Shown here: positions 36,609 through 46,161 of the stretch, in pieces | Layout of the letters: the number at the start of each line of letters is the position of its first letter | How positions within the stretch are numbered: the first letter of the stretch is position 1 | Source: Bacillota bacterium | GTDB taxonomy: Bacteria; Bacillota; Clostridia; Acetivibrionales; DSM-1351 | Direction: 5' to 3' | NCBI GenBank assembly: GCA_023433945.1 | Contig: JAEYTP010000087.1 | Coordinates: 1-64,000 of the forward strand | Length of the DNA stretch: 64,000 bases | Position numbers and translations under genes: made by a program | Notes under the pieces: model-generated | Seen by the model: only the letters and a program-made list of their open reading frames with translations | Told to the model about the DNA's origin: nothing | Databases searched by the model: none

Positions 36609-38255
36609 TTATCTAGGTAAATAGAACTCAAAAGCGGTGCCTATCTTTTCTATTGATTTAACAACAATATACCCACCAAGTTTCTTTGTCTGCTGCAGTA
36701 CTGCAGAAAGCCCTACTCCTCTGCCTGAGAAAACACTTGATGGCTCTGCTGTTGACAGACCTTCATGAAAAATGTACTGAATAATATCTGTCTCCGAGAG
36801 ATTTTTTATCTCCTCTTCATTAAGTATCCTGTTCTGAACTAGTTTCTTTTTAATCTTTGATACATCAACACCATTGCCGTCATCACTTATAACTATCTTA
36901 ATAAAACTATCCTCATTAACAATATAAAACTTAATATTGCCTTCAATGGCTTTTCCTAAGTCAACTCTAACATCAGGCATTTCAATTCCATGGTCAATAA
37001 TATTCCTGAAAATATGAACAAATGAGCGAGCAAAATCTTCATAAGCATCACTGTCCACCCTTATTTCATCCCTACACTCGATATTAAAAGGAATAACCCT
37101 CTTCCCGAGTCTCGCAGCCATTCTAACAGTGTAATCAGGGTACATGGAGAATAGAGAGCTTATATTTACTTGTCGCAGTCTATGAAGCTTTTGATAAAGC
37201 TCCTGTGATATATCTCTAATATGGTTTTCATATTCAATAAACTCATTTGCATCTATAAATAGCATGTCATTATCAATGTTCCACTTACTTCCCATTATAC
37301 TTCTGATATCATCAATACTTTTCTTAACGGGTTCTGCAAAGTCAACCTTACTTATCATCATTTCAAACTGTTCAGGGGTTACGTTATGATTATTGTCCTT
37401 AATAACACTTAACCATTGTTCTATTCTGTCTAGAAAATTAGTTAAATCTGTTAGCTCAAAAATCAAGAAATTACCCTTTAGGGTATGAACCTCTATCATT
37501 ACTTCATTTATTACTTCTTCTTTATTGGCATATGCTCTTAAAATAAGCGCAGGTAGCCTTGTTTCATAGAAATTACGATAGTCCTTTACACAAGAGGTAA
37601 AGGATGAAAAGTCGGCAACTATTCGTACTATGGATTTAAAAATCTGTCTCTCCTTGTCAAGAGCATTTTGTATATGCTTTTTTTCGGTAATATCGGTTAA
37701 AATAATCATAAAAGCATCTTTGACAGATTCTTTAGTTTCTAGCTTAACAGGTTTATATTGAATCCTGTAGCTTTTGTCACTTATGTATATTTCATTGGGC
37801 AATAAAAGCAGTAATACCTTTTGCTTGAGCGTATCTCCCAAAAAGAAATCCTTGTTCAGTACAGCATTCATTTTATCTATACAGTCAGCATTATTAAATG
37901 GTCTAATAATATCAGTAAATATCTGACCTTCAATTTCCTGATTAAAAATAGCTGCACACTCAGCGCTATACCCTTTATTAATGACTAATTCCTCACTAAG
38001 AGTGAGTATACCCTGGCCAGTATTGTTAAGTATATTCTTCAAGTCGCTCTGAAGCCTATACAAATGATCCTGTCTCTTGTCACTGATACGAACAAGACTA
38101 GCACTCTGCTGTAAAAGTCGCTTATAACTAGAATAGAGCTCTTTGAATTCCTTCATAAGAGAATTGTCTTTATAACAATCTTTCTTTATGGTTATTGAAG
38201 CGCTTTGCAAAGTATTGTATTCTTCTTGAAAAACATCATAATTTTTTTCTTCCAT
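36609..38255 (-). CDS. PAS-Hpt-HATPase (CheA-like) sensor kinase
   Basis: 548 residues, no membrane segment. Coiled-coil and PAS-like region at about 60-195 (ILNNTGQGILTLSEELVINKGYS), Hpt-like helix with phospho-His in EVHTLKGNFLIFEL at about 255, and a CheA-type ATPase with HIFRNIIDHGIEMP, DDGNGVD and GRGVGLSAV. Likely passes phosphate from its own His to the adjacent REC domain. No CheW-like P5 domain is visible. It sits after siaC in place of the diguanylate cyclase found in Pseudomonas. Confidence 0.8.
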   Translation of the reverse strand: MEEKNYDVFQEEYNTLQSASITIKKDCYKDNSLMKEFKELYSSYKRLLQQSASLVRISDKRQDHLYRLQSDLKNILNNTGQGILTLSEELVINKGYSAECAAIFNQEIEGQIFTDIIRPFNNADCIDKMNAVLNKDFFLGDTLKQKVLLLLLPNEIYISDKSYRIQYKPVKLETKESVKDAFMIILTDITEKKHIQNALDKERQIFKSIVRIVADFSSFTSCVKDYRNFYETRLPALILRAYANKEEVINEVMIEVHTLKGNFLIFELTDLTNFLDRIEQWLSVIKDNNHNVTPEQFEMMISKVDFAEPVKKSIDDIRSIMGSKWNIDNDMLFIDANEFIEYENHIRDISQELYQKLHRLRQVNISSLFSMYPDYTVRMAARLGKRVIPFNIECRDEIRVDSDAYEDFARSFVHIFRNIIDHGIEMPDVRVDLGKAIEGNIKFYIVNEDSFIKIVISDDGNGVDVSKIKKKLVQNRILNEEEIKNLSETDIIQYIFHEGLSTAEPSSVFSGRGVGLSAVLQQTKKLGGYIVVKSIEKIGTAFEFYLPR

Positions 38256-38282
38256 ATGTACTCCATGTACTCCTGCAAAAAT

Positions 38283-38663
38283 TTATCTTAGGACTATGTT
38301 GAAATCTATGTCTACAAACTCTTTAAACTCTTCGGCACATTCCATTTCGGATTCGTTATCCTTATCGCAGTACCAGTTAACAACTACCTTTTTGTCATTG
38401 TTTCCCGCTTCTTCTATCTTGTCTAAAATCATCATTATACACTTGGAGCTGCTGGTATTAATGTAAGGCAGCTTTAACTCAACTGTTGTTTCACAGTCAT
38501 TATCAATGTTTTCAAAATAGTCATCCAGCCAATTTAATATTGGCTGAAAGAACATAAATGAGTTTTCCGGGTAAGACTCACCATTTATAATCAAAATATT
38601 ACTATCAACATTAAAATCAATTCTCGGCGTAGACTTTGTCTGCTCTAAAAATAGTCCTTCCAC
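38283..38663 (-). CDS. siaC: SiaC-like (DUF1987) phospho-regulated protein
   Basis: 126 residues of the DUF1987 family: PRIDFNVDSNILIINGESYPENS and LPYINTSSSKCIMMILDKIEEA. In Pseudomonas SiaC is phosphorylated on a threonine by SiaB, dephosphorylated by SiaA, and its free form activates the diguanylate cyclase SiaD. The INTSSSK stretch holds the likely phospho-acceptor. GTG start with GGGGGG 7 bases upstream. SiaB- and SiaA-like genes are directly upstream. Confidence 0.85.
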   Translation of the reverse strand: MEGLFLEQTKSTPRIDFNVDSNILIINGESYPENSFMFFQPILNWLDDYFENIDNDCETTVELKLPYINTSSSKCIMMILDKIEEAGNNDKKVVVNWYCDKDNESEMECAEEFKEFVDIDFNIVLR

Positions 38664-38675
38664 TTAATATCCCCC

Positions 38676-39221
38676 CTAAATAATAACCTTAATTTCGTAG
38701 TAAGAATAGTTATCGTCTATTTCTTCAAATGAATATTCAATGGGTTTACTCGCCTTTCTTGAAATGTCAATAAGGCCAATACCCGCACCCGATTTTTCAG
38801 GGTCATAATCTTTTTTAAGTTGTTCTTTATAAAGCCTCTTAAGTTCGTCCTTACTTGAAGTAGATACTAGCTTAAGCTTACTCTCCAGTGGTCCGATATC
38901 TATGTTTTCAACTAAATTTCCAGACCAAACAAAGTATTCGTCTATTTCCTTGCCAATACATACTATGGATGAACTCGCCAAGTAATTATATTGCTCACTA
39001 TCCTGCTTTGTTGCCATATAATTCTTGATATTTTGTGTCTGCTCAATAAATATTGAAAATACCGCAAAAATATTATTTTTTGATATCTCCTGCCCCTCCA
39101 AATGCTTTTTAACAGCCTCCCCTAGCTCTTCTATCAGACCCTGGGAAAACTTCCCTGAGAAGCAGGTAAGAACATTTGTATTTCTTAATAGTTTTTGGAT
39201 GTCGGTTAATCTTGTAAGCAC
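38676..39221 (-). CDS. siaB: SiaB-like protein kinase (DUF6272)
   Basis: 181 residues of the SiaB family, a degenerate GHKL-type kinase fold that phosphorylates SiaC. Seen: FSGKFSQGLIEELGEAVKKHLE, SSSIVCIGKEIDEYFVWSGN and GAGIGLIDISRKA near the C terminus, the ATP-lid-like glycine segment. GTG start with GGGGG 9 bases before it; it begins 2 bases after the upstream stop. Confidence 0.82.
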   Translation of the reverse strand: MLTRLTDIQKLLRNTNVLTCFSGKFSQGLIEELGEAVKKHLEGQEISKNNIFAVFSIFIEQTQNIKNYMATKQDSEQYNYLASSSIVCIGKEIDEYFVWSGNLVENIDIGPLESKLKLVSTSSKDELKRLYKEQLKKDYDPEKSGAGIGLIDISRKASKPIEYSFEEIDDNYSYYEIKVII

Positions 39222-39223
39222 TA

Positions 39224-41155
39224 TTATTTACCCCCTTTATTGTACTTGAATGCAACAACAGTTATATCATCTCTCTGTTCTACATTATTAAGGCAACCAT
39301 CTATGTATGACTGTATTCTGTCGTACTGCTCGTTAAAGGACACACTCTGTATTTTTTCTAAAAATCTTGTGAAGCCTGACTTTGCCATCCCACCTTTGCC
39401 CTGCTCACAGTTTTGGTCAAGTAAACCATCAGTAGAAATATATACTGTCATACCATTTTCCAAATGGATATCTAAATCGTTAAAATCTTCATATCTATCA
39501 TTTGAATAGCCAACGCTGGCCGTATTTCCTTTGTATTGCGTTATAATCCCATTATAGCCCGTGAATATTGAAAGCTTTGCTCCAGCAAATATAAGCTTGT
39601 CATTTTCCTTATCAATGAGACAAACCGCCATATCCGCACCATCATTAGCAATGGAGTCTTCCTTGTTTTGACCCAAAACTTCCTTAAGACTTTTATTAGT
39701 AATATCTAAAATTCTGGCAGGGGTAAGTTCACCTATATTTTTTGAGAAGGAATCTAGTATTGTACTAAGTGTCATCGTCATAAGGGCGCCTGGGATGCCA
39801 TGTCCAGTACAATCGGCAACAATCAGCAGAGAATACCGCCCCTCTGACTTACACCAATAGAAATCTCCACCAACCACATCTCTTGGAATCCAAATAGTAA
39901 AGCTGTTGTCTTTGTCCATACCAAGCTGGGTATTGACATCAGGCAGTATTGCTCTTTGAATTCTTTCTGCATAATGAATACTTTCTAGTATAGCTTGATT
40001 TATTTCATGTAATTGCTGTGTTCGCTCTATAACCTTATTTTCTAGTGTTACACTGTATTCCTGAATAGTGTCAGCCATCATATTGAAGCTTCTGCCTAAC
40101 TCACCTATTTCGTCCTTCAAATCTATATTTGTCCTAACATCCATATTCTTTTCACTAAAGCTTTTAACTGCAGAGTTGAGCGTTCTTATGGGTTTAACCA
40201 TAGCTGACATGAACTTGAGAATTATTAGAATACCCAATACTATTGATATAAGAAATGCTATTAAGAATCCAAATAACAGCATTCTAAGAGGCTCTTTATA
40301 CTCAGATTGGTCTATCGCAATACCGAAAATCCAATTGCTGCTTTTAATCTTACTGAGCATGAAATACTTGTCAGTATTATCATAATCACGTAAAAGCATG
40401 GAGTTAAGTTCATTACTGCCTAAAATATTTGTGAATTTACTATATTGAGTATCCTTTAAATCAGTGATATTAGTAAGACCATTTTCAGTAGGTAAAAACT
40501 GCTTGTTTTGGTGAGTAAGAATATTACCATTATCATCCAGTAAAAAAGTATATCCTCCATTGCCAATGGTGTAATTTTTTACAAGGTCAATTATATTATC
40601 TATGTATATATCGGCGGCAAGCACACCAATAATTGCTCCGTGGTTATCTTTGACTGCTTTTGAAATAGTTATAACCATACTATTGGTCATAGCATCAACA
40701 TAGGGTGACGTAAAAACAATCTCATCAGGTGCCTTAACTGCTTGGATATACCATGTTCTTTGGGTACAGTCATAATCGGAATCTGGTATCCAGTTGGTGC
40801 CACTGATAAGCGCTCTACTTTTATCGTTAAAACCAATATAAAAGTCCAGCACGTCATCAATATACTTACCGTGCTTGCCAACAAGGAGTTTTTGGAGGTA
40901 GTCATCAGATGTGTTCCCTGTGATCTCACAGTCCTCAACAAGGTCACTGACAATAGTGGTATACTTCATAAACCAGCTGTCTAGCTCAGCTGCTTTTCGC
41001 ATTGCTGCTTCGTGCAAACGATTATTTGACTGGTCAGAAGTAATATTATAAGAAAAGTAATAGCTAATACTGCAGACAGATAGTAATGAAATGATACAAA
41101 TTAATAAGCCTGATATTAAGTATTTAATCTTGATGCTTCTAATCTTAGCTCCCAT
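39224..41155 (-). CDS. siaA: SiaA-like dCache-HAMP-PP2C (SpoIIE) phosphatase
   Basis: 643 residues. First membrane helix at about 10-32, a dCache extracellular sensor at about 35-285 (WIPDSDYDCTQRTWYIQAVKA, TSPYVDAMTNSMVITISKAV), second helix at about 290-315, HAMP, then a PP2C/SpoIIE phosphatase at about 395-640 with metal ligands in VVGGDFYW, DCTGHGIPGALM, DGLLDQ and DDITVV. It should dephosphorylate the SiaC-like protein in response to an external ligand bound by dCache. First gene of a five-gene operon. Confidence 0.87.
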   Translation of the reverse strand: MGAKIRSIKIKYLISGLLICIISLLSVCSISYYFSYNITSDQSNNRLHEAAMRKAAELDSWFMKYTTIVSDLVEDCEITGNTSDDYLQKLLVGKHGKYIDDVLDFYIGFNDKSRALISGTNWIPDSDYDCTQRTWYIQAVKAPDEIVFTSPYVDAMTNSMVITISKAVKDNHGAIIGVLAADIYIDNIIDLVKNYTIGNGGYTFLLDDNGNILTHQNKQFLPTENGLTNITDLKDTQYSKFTNILGSNELNSMLLRDYDNTDKYFMLSKIKSSNWIFGIAIDQSEYKEPLRMLLFGFLIAFLISIVLGILIILKFMSAMVKPIRTLNSAVKSFSEKNMDVRTNIDLKDEIGELGRSFNMMADTIQEYSVTLENKVIERTQQLHEINQAILESIHYAERIQRAILPDVNTQLGMDKDNSFTIWIPRDVVGGDFYWCKSEGRYSLLIVADCTGHGIPGALMTMTLSTILDSFSKNIGELTPARILDITNKSLKEVLGQNKEDSIANDGADMAVCLIDKENDKLIFAGAKLSIFTGYNGIITQYKGNTASVGYSNDRYEDFNDLDIHLENGMTVYISTDGLLDQNCEQGKGGMAKSGFTRFLEKIQSVSFNEQYDRIQSYIDGCLNNVEQRDDITVVAFKYNKGGK

Positions 41156-41247
41156 ATAAACTCATTCCTGTCCATTTATGTTACTAATATTGAAACATAA
41201 ATTTCCAAGGATTACAATATTAAAATCTATTATAATAAATAATTAGT

Positions 41248-42129
41248 TTATTGGTTATTTTTTACACAGCGTATGACATACAGCATATAATCCCTTGCAA
41301 TATCCATATCAAAGTGCTTATAGACAGACCTACAGCCAACAGCGTCCTCTATCTCATTGAATAAAAACGTATCATTCTCCCCTAATATAAAATCAAATCC
41401 AACAAAGTCAAACTTGAGAATACTCATAATCTTTTGCACAAGCTGCTGTTGTTGCAGAGTAAGTTGATAGCGCTGTGTATTGCCCCCTAGAGAATAATTG
41501 GATTTAAAACTGGACTCTGAGCTTCTCTTTATACAAGCCTTTATCGTATCACCTATTACAAAAACCCTTATATCAATTCCTGGACTGCTACACACCTCTT
41601 GTATGAGGAACCGCTGTACAGAAAAAGAGTCCACAATATCTACTAATTGGTTCATATTCTGAGCCATAAAAACCTCTGTACCACCATGTCCCAATGGATT
41701 TTTAATAACTAAAGGGAAACTCAAATCAAAACTATTAGTGTCAAAGCTGCTCTTATTAATAAAAAGAGAATTTACAGATGGTATACCATTTGCATTAATT
41801 AATTGATGTGTTTTGAGCTTATCATTGCAGATATCAATAACCTCTGAATTGTTAAAGCTTCTAGTGCCCATTAGCTCAAACTGCTTCGAAATGAATGCAT
41901 CTCTGCTCCTATTAATAATGAAGTCATACTTAATAAGCCTGTTTGCACTGCTCACTTCTTTCTTGTGCAATGCAAAAATGCCATCTTGATCATAGCCCAA
42001 CAAGAGGTTTTTTGTGAGCACGAGAGTTAACTCAGCACCTTGGTCTTTAGCACAAGTTATCAGGTGTTGCGCAAACCATGTATTCTTTATGTAATCTTGT
42101 TCCTCGTAAATAAGCAGACCTTTTAGCAT
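41248..42129 (-). CDS. ATP-grasp ligase (RimK-like), second of a tandem pair
   Basis: 293 residues with an ATP-grasp fold: PLVIKNPLGHGGTEVFMAQN (ATP-binding loop), RFLIQEVCSSPGIDIRVFVIGD, and the metal site FVGFDFILGENDTFLFNEIEDAVG. Such enzymes join a carboxylate to an amine or amino acid. Substrate unknown. Overlaps the preceding paralogous gene by 7 bases; GAGGA lies before its ATG. Confidence 0.8.
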   Translation of the reverse strand: MLKGLLIYEEQDYIKNTWFAQHLITCAKDQGAELTLVLTKNLLLGYDQDGIFALHKKEVSSANRLIKYDFIINRSRDAFISKQFELMGTRSFNNSEVIDICNDKLKTHQLINANGIPSVNSLFINKSSFDTNSFDLSFPLVIKNPLGHGGTEVFMAQNMNQLVDIVDSFSVQRFLIQEVCSSPGIDIRVFVIGDTIKACIKRSSESSFKSNYSLGGNTQRYQLTLQQQQLVQKIMSILKFDFVGFDFILGENDTFLFNEIEDAVGCRSVYKHFDMDIARDYMLYVIRCVKNNQ

Positions 42130-43034
42130 ATGATTGTCCTCAGTATGTACTCAAAAATGATGTCGGCAATATTGATTCCCGTACAGCTTAGTATATTCTT
42201 TATATGTGCATTTGAGTTAATTTCACAAACAATAGGCTCTCCATCTGGGCCAAAAAGCAAGTCAACCCCTGAATAGTCTGCCTTAACAGTTTTTGAAGCC
42301 GCAACGGCTACATTTACAAATGCCTCGGAAGGCATAAAGCTATGCATTTTGCCTCCATTTGTGATGTTCGCCCGAAAGTCATTTTCGTTTGTTCTGAGCA
42401 TCGAAGCTATCACCCTGTCCCCGACGACATGCAGGCGAACATCTCTGCCGAAGCTGCTGCTGATGTATTGCTGGTACAGATGAGGCTTTAGCTGCAGCCT
42501 ATTGTAAAGTAGTGTCAGCTCCTGATGATTTCTTGCCAAGTATACTTGCTCCCCAAATGAGCCAAAGGCTTCCTTGACTACAATGGGATAAGTAAGCTCA
42601 TCCTCAATCATCTGCAGGAACCTGTTTTTTGCTGCTTCTTCAAGCTCTCTATATGATAATGGTGCAAATATTGTCTTTGGTATAGCAATACCTGCTGCTG
42701 ATAGTGCTTGATAAGTCATAATCTTGTCATCACAAGTAGCAATAGAACAACTATTATTAAATAATCTATAACCGCAAAGCTCTAGATTCTTTGCAAGCCT
42801 TACATCCTTATCTGCAAACAAAATAAAATCCGGTCTAGAGGTGGCACCAGACAAATAAGAATTGCATTCTCTGCCTTGAATAACACCTGCTACACCGCTA
42901 TTGGGTATACATTCTAGCATAATTCCCGCTTTATAAGCAGCTAACCTGTACATTTCATTTATTTCAACATACTTTTTATCATTTAAACTGCCGTTAAATA
43001 TCATCCATCCGGCTATACTTGTTTTTTGCCCCAT
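42123..43034 (-). CDS. ATP-grasp ligase (RimK-like), first of a tandem pair
   Basis: 303 residues: YPIVVKEAFGSFGEQVYLARN, FGRDVRLHVVGDRVIASMLRTN and the metal site DYSGVDLLFGPDGEPIVCEINSNAH typical of RimK/LysX enzymes. AGAGG lies 6 bases before the ATG. Distantly similar to its neighbour in layout, so the pair probably acts as a heteromeric or two-step ligase. Located after ylzJ; no obvious peptide substrate gene is adjacent. Confidence 0.82.
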   Translation of the reverse strand: MGQKTSIAGWMIFNGSLNDKKYVEINEMYRLAAYKAGIMLECIPNSGVAGVIQGRECNSYLSGATSRPDFILFADKDVRLAKNLELCGYRLFNNSCSIATCDDKIMTYQALSAAGIAIPKTIFAPLSYRELEEAAKNRFLQMIEDELTYPIVVKEAFGSFGEQVYLARNHQELTLLYNRLQLKPHLYQQYISSSFGRDVRLHVVGDRVIASMLRTNENDFRANITNGGKMHSFMPSEAFVNVAVAASKTVKADYSGVDLLFGPDGEPIVCEINSNAHIKNILSCTGINIADIIFEYILRTIIC

Positions 43035-43054
43035 ATCCGACCTCTTATTTAAGC

Positions 43055-43165
43055 ACTATATAATCTCTTTTGAACACTCCTATAGCCATTTTCTCGCTAT
43101 AACCTGGGCTCTTTTGACATTACTAGCTCCATTTTCTTAACTATTATATGAGCTCTTTTTGCCCA
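43055..43165. repeat. ~43-bp imperfect tandem repeat between ylzJ and ATP-grasp genes
   Basis: About 2.5 diverged units (minus-strand cores TCAAAAGAGCCCAGGTTATAG and GAGAAAATGGCTATAGGAG in shorter pieces) follow the ylzJ-like stop. Confidence 0.55.
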
Positions 43166-43175
43166 TAATTATACC

Positions 43176-43409
43176 CTATTTATAGAGTTTAAGCAATGAG
43201 CCGGGCTGTATAGAGCTATCTAAATAGTCACTCGGATTGGTGCTGATTATCCTTTCAACATAACAAGTACCAGGCTCATCGCCACATTTGCAGAGAAGCT
43301 GAATGCCGTTGTAATTAACTTCTATCAGGTTTGTGAAGCCATTAGTATCATAATAGCCGCTTCCATTATTCATAACATAATTGTGGTCCATTATAGTGTA
43401 AAGTATCAT
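43176..43409 (-). CDS. ylzJ: YlzJ-like small protein
   Basis: 77 residues matching the YlzJ-like family: start MILYTIM and C-terminal ISTNPSDYLDSSIQPG. Function unknown. It follows tepA as in Bacillus, where ylzJ lies between tepA and spoIIIE. AGAGG precedes the ATG. Confidence 0.8.
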   Translation of the reverse strand: MILYTIMDHNYVMNNGSGYYDTNGFTNLIEVNYNGIQLLCKCGDEPGTCYVERIISTNPSDYLDSSIQPGSLLKLYK

Positions 43410-43483
43410 ATCATCCTCTATTTCGCTTTAAAATATTATCTTGAAAATTTGATAGCATTATCTGTGTTGTATGCTGTTTACCT

Positions 43484-44242
43484 TCAGTTCATCTTGTTTT
43501 TGGGAATCTTTTTCTTTTTATCCTTTATGAGATTATTGAGTTTAGCTATTGCATCCGATAAGCCACCAACTTCATCTATGAGTCCAGTACGCGTAGCTTC
43601 CTCACCAAATAATACAGTACCCACATCATTTGCCAGCTCTCCTGTCTTTAGCATGAGCTCCCTGAATTTATCCTTGCTTATTCTTGAGTGATTACTTACA
43701 AATTGGACTACTCTTTCTTGCATTTTGTCAAAGTACTCATATGTTTGTGGAACACCTATAACTAAGCCATTCATTCGTATGGGATGAATGGTCATTGTAG
43801 CTGATTTTGCAATAAAAGAATAGTCAGCCGATACAGCCATAGGTACACCAATACTATGTCCCCCTCCTAAAACTAGGGAAACAGTAGGCTTTGACAAACT
43901 GGCCACCATTTCTGCGATAGCTAGTCCCGCTTCGACATCTCCCCCTACAGTATTGAGTATTAGCAGCAATCCTTCTATTTCCTTGCTTTCTTCTATTGCT
44001 ACCAGCTGAGGTATTACATGTTCATATTTAGTTGTTTTATTATGTGGGGGTAAAAGAATATGTCCCTCAATCTGCCCTATTATGGAAAGAGAATGTATAT
44101 TACTTTGAACCTTGGGAACTGAGCTGCTGCCAAGTTCTTTTATAGCTTGTATTGCATTTTCCTTTTGATTCTGATCCATTTGCTTTTCAGCTTTTCCTGC
44201 TCCAGCCATTAGCGCGTCATTTCCAAATATATTGTTTCTCAT
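43484..44242 (-). CDS. tepA: ClpP-family serine protease TepA
   Basis: 252 residues. ClpP/crotonase-like fold with the catalytic Ser in GGGHSIGVP and His in [26 protein letters not shown] is the oxyanion-side strand. In Bacillus TepA aids protein export and degrades spore proteins during germination-related processes. AGAGG precedes the ATG. Followed by ylzJ. Confidence 0.88.
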   Translation of the reverse strand: MRNNIFGNDALMAGAGKAEKQMDQNQKENAIQAIKELGSSSVPKVQSNIHSLSIIGQIEGHILLPPHNKTTKYEHVIPQLVAIEESKEIEGLLLILNTVGGDVEAGLAIAEMVASLSKPTVSLVLGGGHSIGVPMAVSADYSFIAKSATMTIHPIRMNGLVIGVPQTYEYFDKMQERVVQFVSNHSRISKDKFRELMLKTGELANDVGTVLFGEEATRTGLIDEVGGLSDAIAKLNNLIKDKKKKIPKNKMN

Positions 44243-44448
44243 TTATTTTCCTCTTGTTTTTAATAATATCGTACCTAATTATTCTTAATTATTCATAATT
44301 TATATACATGCTTGGAATAAAAACCATTACATTTTACGTGTAATGAAAAATTATTACTTCGCTCATAATAATAATTTATTTGCTTATGCTTTATTATGCT
44401 GAAATATCCATAAAATAATACACTGTTGGAAAAATGTGCAATACAAAA

Positions 44449-44488
44449 AAGGTTCGGCAGATAGTAATTACTACATCTGACAAACCTT
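44449..44488 (-). terminator. terminator after dpaB
   Basis: Imperfect stem of about 13 bp (AAGGTT..GCAGAT / ATCTGA..AACCTT); on the minus strand it ends in CCTTTTTTGT. Confidence 0.8.
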
Positions 44489-44515
44489 AATATAATAGAC
44501 GTGGTAAGCAATTTT

Positions 44516-45094
44516 TTATAGAAGCATTGGTTGTAACTGCACATGCTTTATAGCCCCAATTACAGTTGGTACCAGTAAATCAAAATCTGCTACCAGTGAA
44601 GTGCATTTCTTGAATGGATCATCTTGACCGAATGGGATCATATATATATTTTTCATATTTAATAACGTACCTATATTTTTAGCATTTGCTCCAAGGCCAT
44701 CATTTGTTGAAACACCTATAACCAAAGGCTTTTGGTTTCTCAAATGGGCTTTACATGCCATAGTAACAGGACCATCAGTAATAGCATTTGCTATTTTTGA
44801 AATAGTATTTCCCGTACAGGGTGCAACCACTAATATGTCCAGATATGCCTTTGGCCCAATGGGTTCTGCTCCCACTATAGTTGTAATTAGATCTTTACCC
44901 GTAATCTTCTTTAGCGTATCTTTTAAATCATCCGCCTTACCAAATCGCGTATCGAATTCATTTACAGCATATGATAATATTGGAAAAACTTCCGCACCTT
45001 CTTTAACAAGTAACTCAATTTGTGGAAGGGTTTTCGCAAATGTACAGAATGATCCTGTCATTGCAAATCCCACCTTAACTCCCTCTAGTAGCAT
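44516..45094 (-). CDS. dpaB: dipicolinate synthase subunit B
   Basis: 192-residue flavoprotein-like subunit: VGFAMTGSFCTFAKTLPQIELL, VVAPCTGNTISKIANAITDGPVTMA, GVSTNDGLGANAKNIG. With DpaA makes dipicolinic acid, the calcium chelator of the spore core, from dihydrodipicolinate in the mother cell. Starts 2 bases after the dpaA stop with GGGGG upstream. Confidence 0.95.
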   Translation of the reverse strand: MLLEGVKVGFAMTGSFCTFAKTLPQIELLVKEGAEVFPILSYAVNEFDTRFGKADDLKDTLKKITGKDLITTIVGAEPIGPKAYLDILVVAPCTGNTISKIANAITDGPVTMACKAHLRNQKPLVIGVSTNDGLGANAKNIGTLLNMKNIYMIPFGQDDPFKKCTSLVADFDLLVPTVIGAIKHVQLQPMLL

Positions 45095-45096
45095 CC

Positions 45097-45969
45097 CTAT
45101 ACCCCCAACTCTTCTATAATATTAAAAACAGTATCCTTGATGAATTCAGCAGCTGTAACTGGGGCTACTTTGCCGGGAAGTGATAATGCCCATATAGTCT
45201 TTATGCCTAAATCCTTTGCTTTTTCAAAATCAACCCCTCCTGGTTTGGAGGCAAGGTCGATAATGAGACAATCTTTTTTAAGCAACTTAAGCAACTCTGA
45301 ATTAAGCACAACTGATGGAATAGTATTAAAAATAACATCTACATCCTTCACTACCGGAGAAAGTTCACTTAGCATTACGGGCTTGTAGCCGTAACTCTTT
45401 ATCCAAGCCAAATCTGCATACTTTCGTGCTTCAACAAAAACATTTGCTCCTATGCCTTGCAGCATTTTTGCAAGTATCTTACCTATTCTTCCATATCCTA
45501 GAATCAGTGCATTGCTGTTATGTAGTGTTATGGGAAGCTCCTCCATTGCTATTTGGATGGCGCCCTCTGAAGTTGGAATAGAATTAAGTACTGCCATTTC
45601 CTCTCGTTCTAACAGGTCCATTGTATATACATTATAAACCTGTGCTAAATGTGCAATTTTATCACTAATCCTTCCGGCTAAAAAAAGCTGGTTCTTGTTC
45701 ATGCTTTTGAATGTTTCGTTTATACATATCTTTTGATCGTTGAATGGTGCATTTATGTACTCGTTATCGTTTGAACACGGAATTGGCCCTATAACTATAT
45801 CTGCACCACTAATGGCCTCGGCTATGGTATCACTCTGCTTTATAGTAATCTCAAAGCCAGCTTTGTTAAAACCAAAGATTTTAACAATATGACCTGACTC
45901 CAAAATGTGCTCAGCTAATTTAATACTCCTTAAATCTCCACCTAAAACACAAAACGTTTTTATCGCCAA
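45097..45969 (-). CDS. dpaA: dipicolinate synthase subunit A
   Basis: 290 residues, NAD(P)-binding dehydrogenase-like subunit with the Rossmann motif LILGYGRIGKILA and C-terminal DLASKPGGVDFEKAKDLG. TTG start preceded by AGGAGG at 8 bases. Presence of dpaAB shows a spore former with the classical route. Probably transcribed in the mother cell; no sigma-K promoter could be confirmed by eye. Confidence 0.95.
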   Translation of the reverse strand: MAIKTFCVLGGDLRSIKLAEHILESGHIVKIFGFNKAGFEITIKQSDTIAEAISGADIVIGPIPCSNDNEYINAPFNDQKICINETFKSMNKNQLFLAGRISDKIAHLAQVYNVYTMDLLEREEMAVLNSIPTSEGAIQIAMEELPITLHNSNALILGYGRIGKILAKMLQGIGANVFVEARKYADLAWIKSYGYKPVMLSELSPVVKDVDVIFNTIPSVVLNSELLKLLKKDCLIIDLASKPGGVDFEKAKDLGIKTIWALSLPGKVAPVTAAEFIKDTVFNIIEELGV

Positions 45970-46110
45970 TGCAATGACCTCCTGCCTGTAACGTCCTCAA
46001 ACATATCAAAATGGATATTTTCGCGTTATTTGTTTTGACTAATATATCTTATGTAGATTACAAAATGTGAGTGCCTGTACATACAGCGTTATTTTACGGA
46101 CATAAAAATA

Positions 46111-46148
46111 ACCTCAAATGAGATATTTTTAATAAATCATTTGAGGTC
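46111..46148 (-). terminator. terminator of the M16 peptidase gene
   Basis: Perfect 11-bp stem ACCTCAAATGA / TCATTTGAGGT; on the minus strand followed by TATTTTTATG. Confidence 0.85.
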
Positions 46149-46161
46149 GTGTTTGAATTTA

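Noticed and set aside
43176..43409. Graspetide (microviridin-like) precursor for the ATP-grasp pair, because of a PSDYLD stretch
   Set aside because: The sequence fits the YlzJ-like family, whose conserved end contains this stretch, and the position after tepA is the standard one.
44293..44544. 83-residue ORF after dpaB
   Set aside because: It overlaps the dpaB end and its terminator and shows no ribosome site or protein-like composition.
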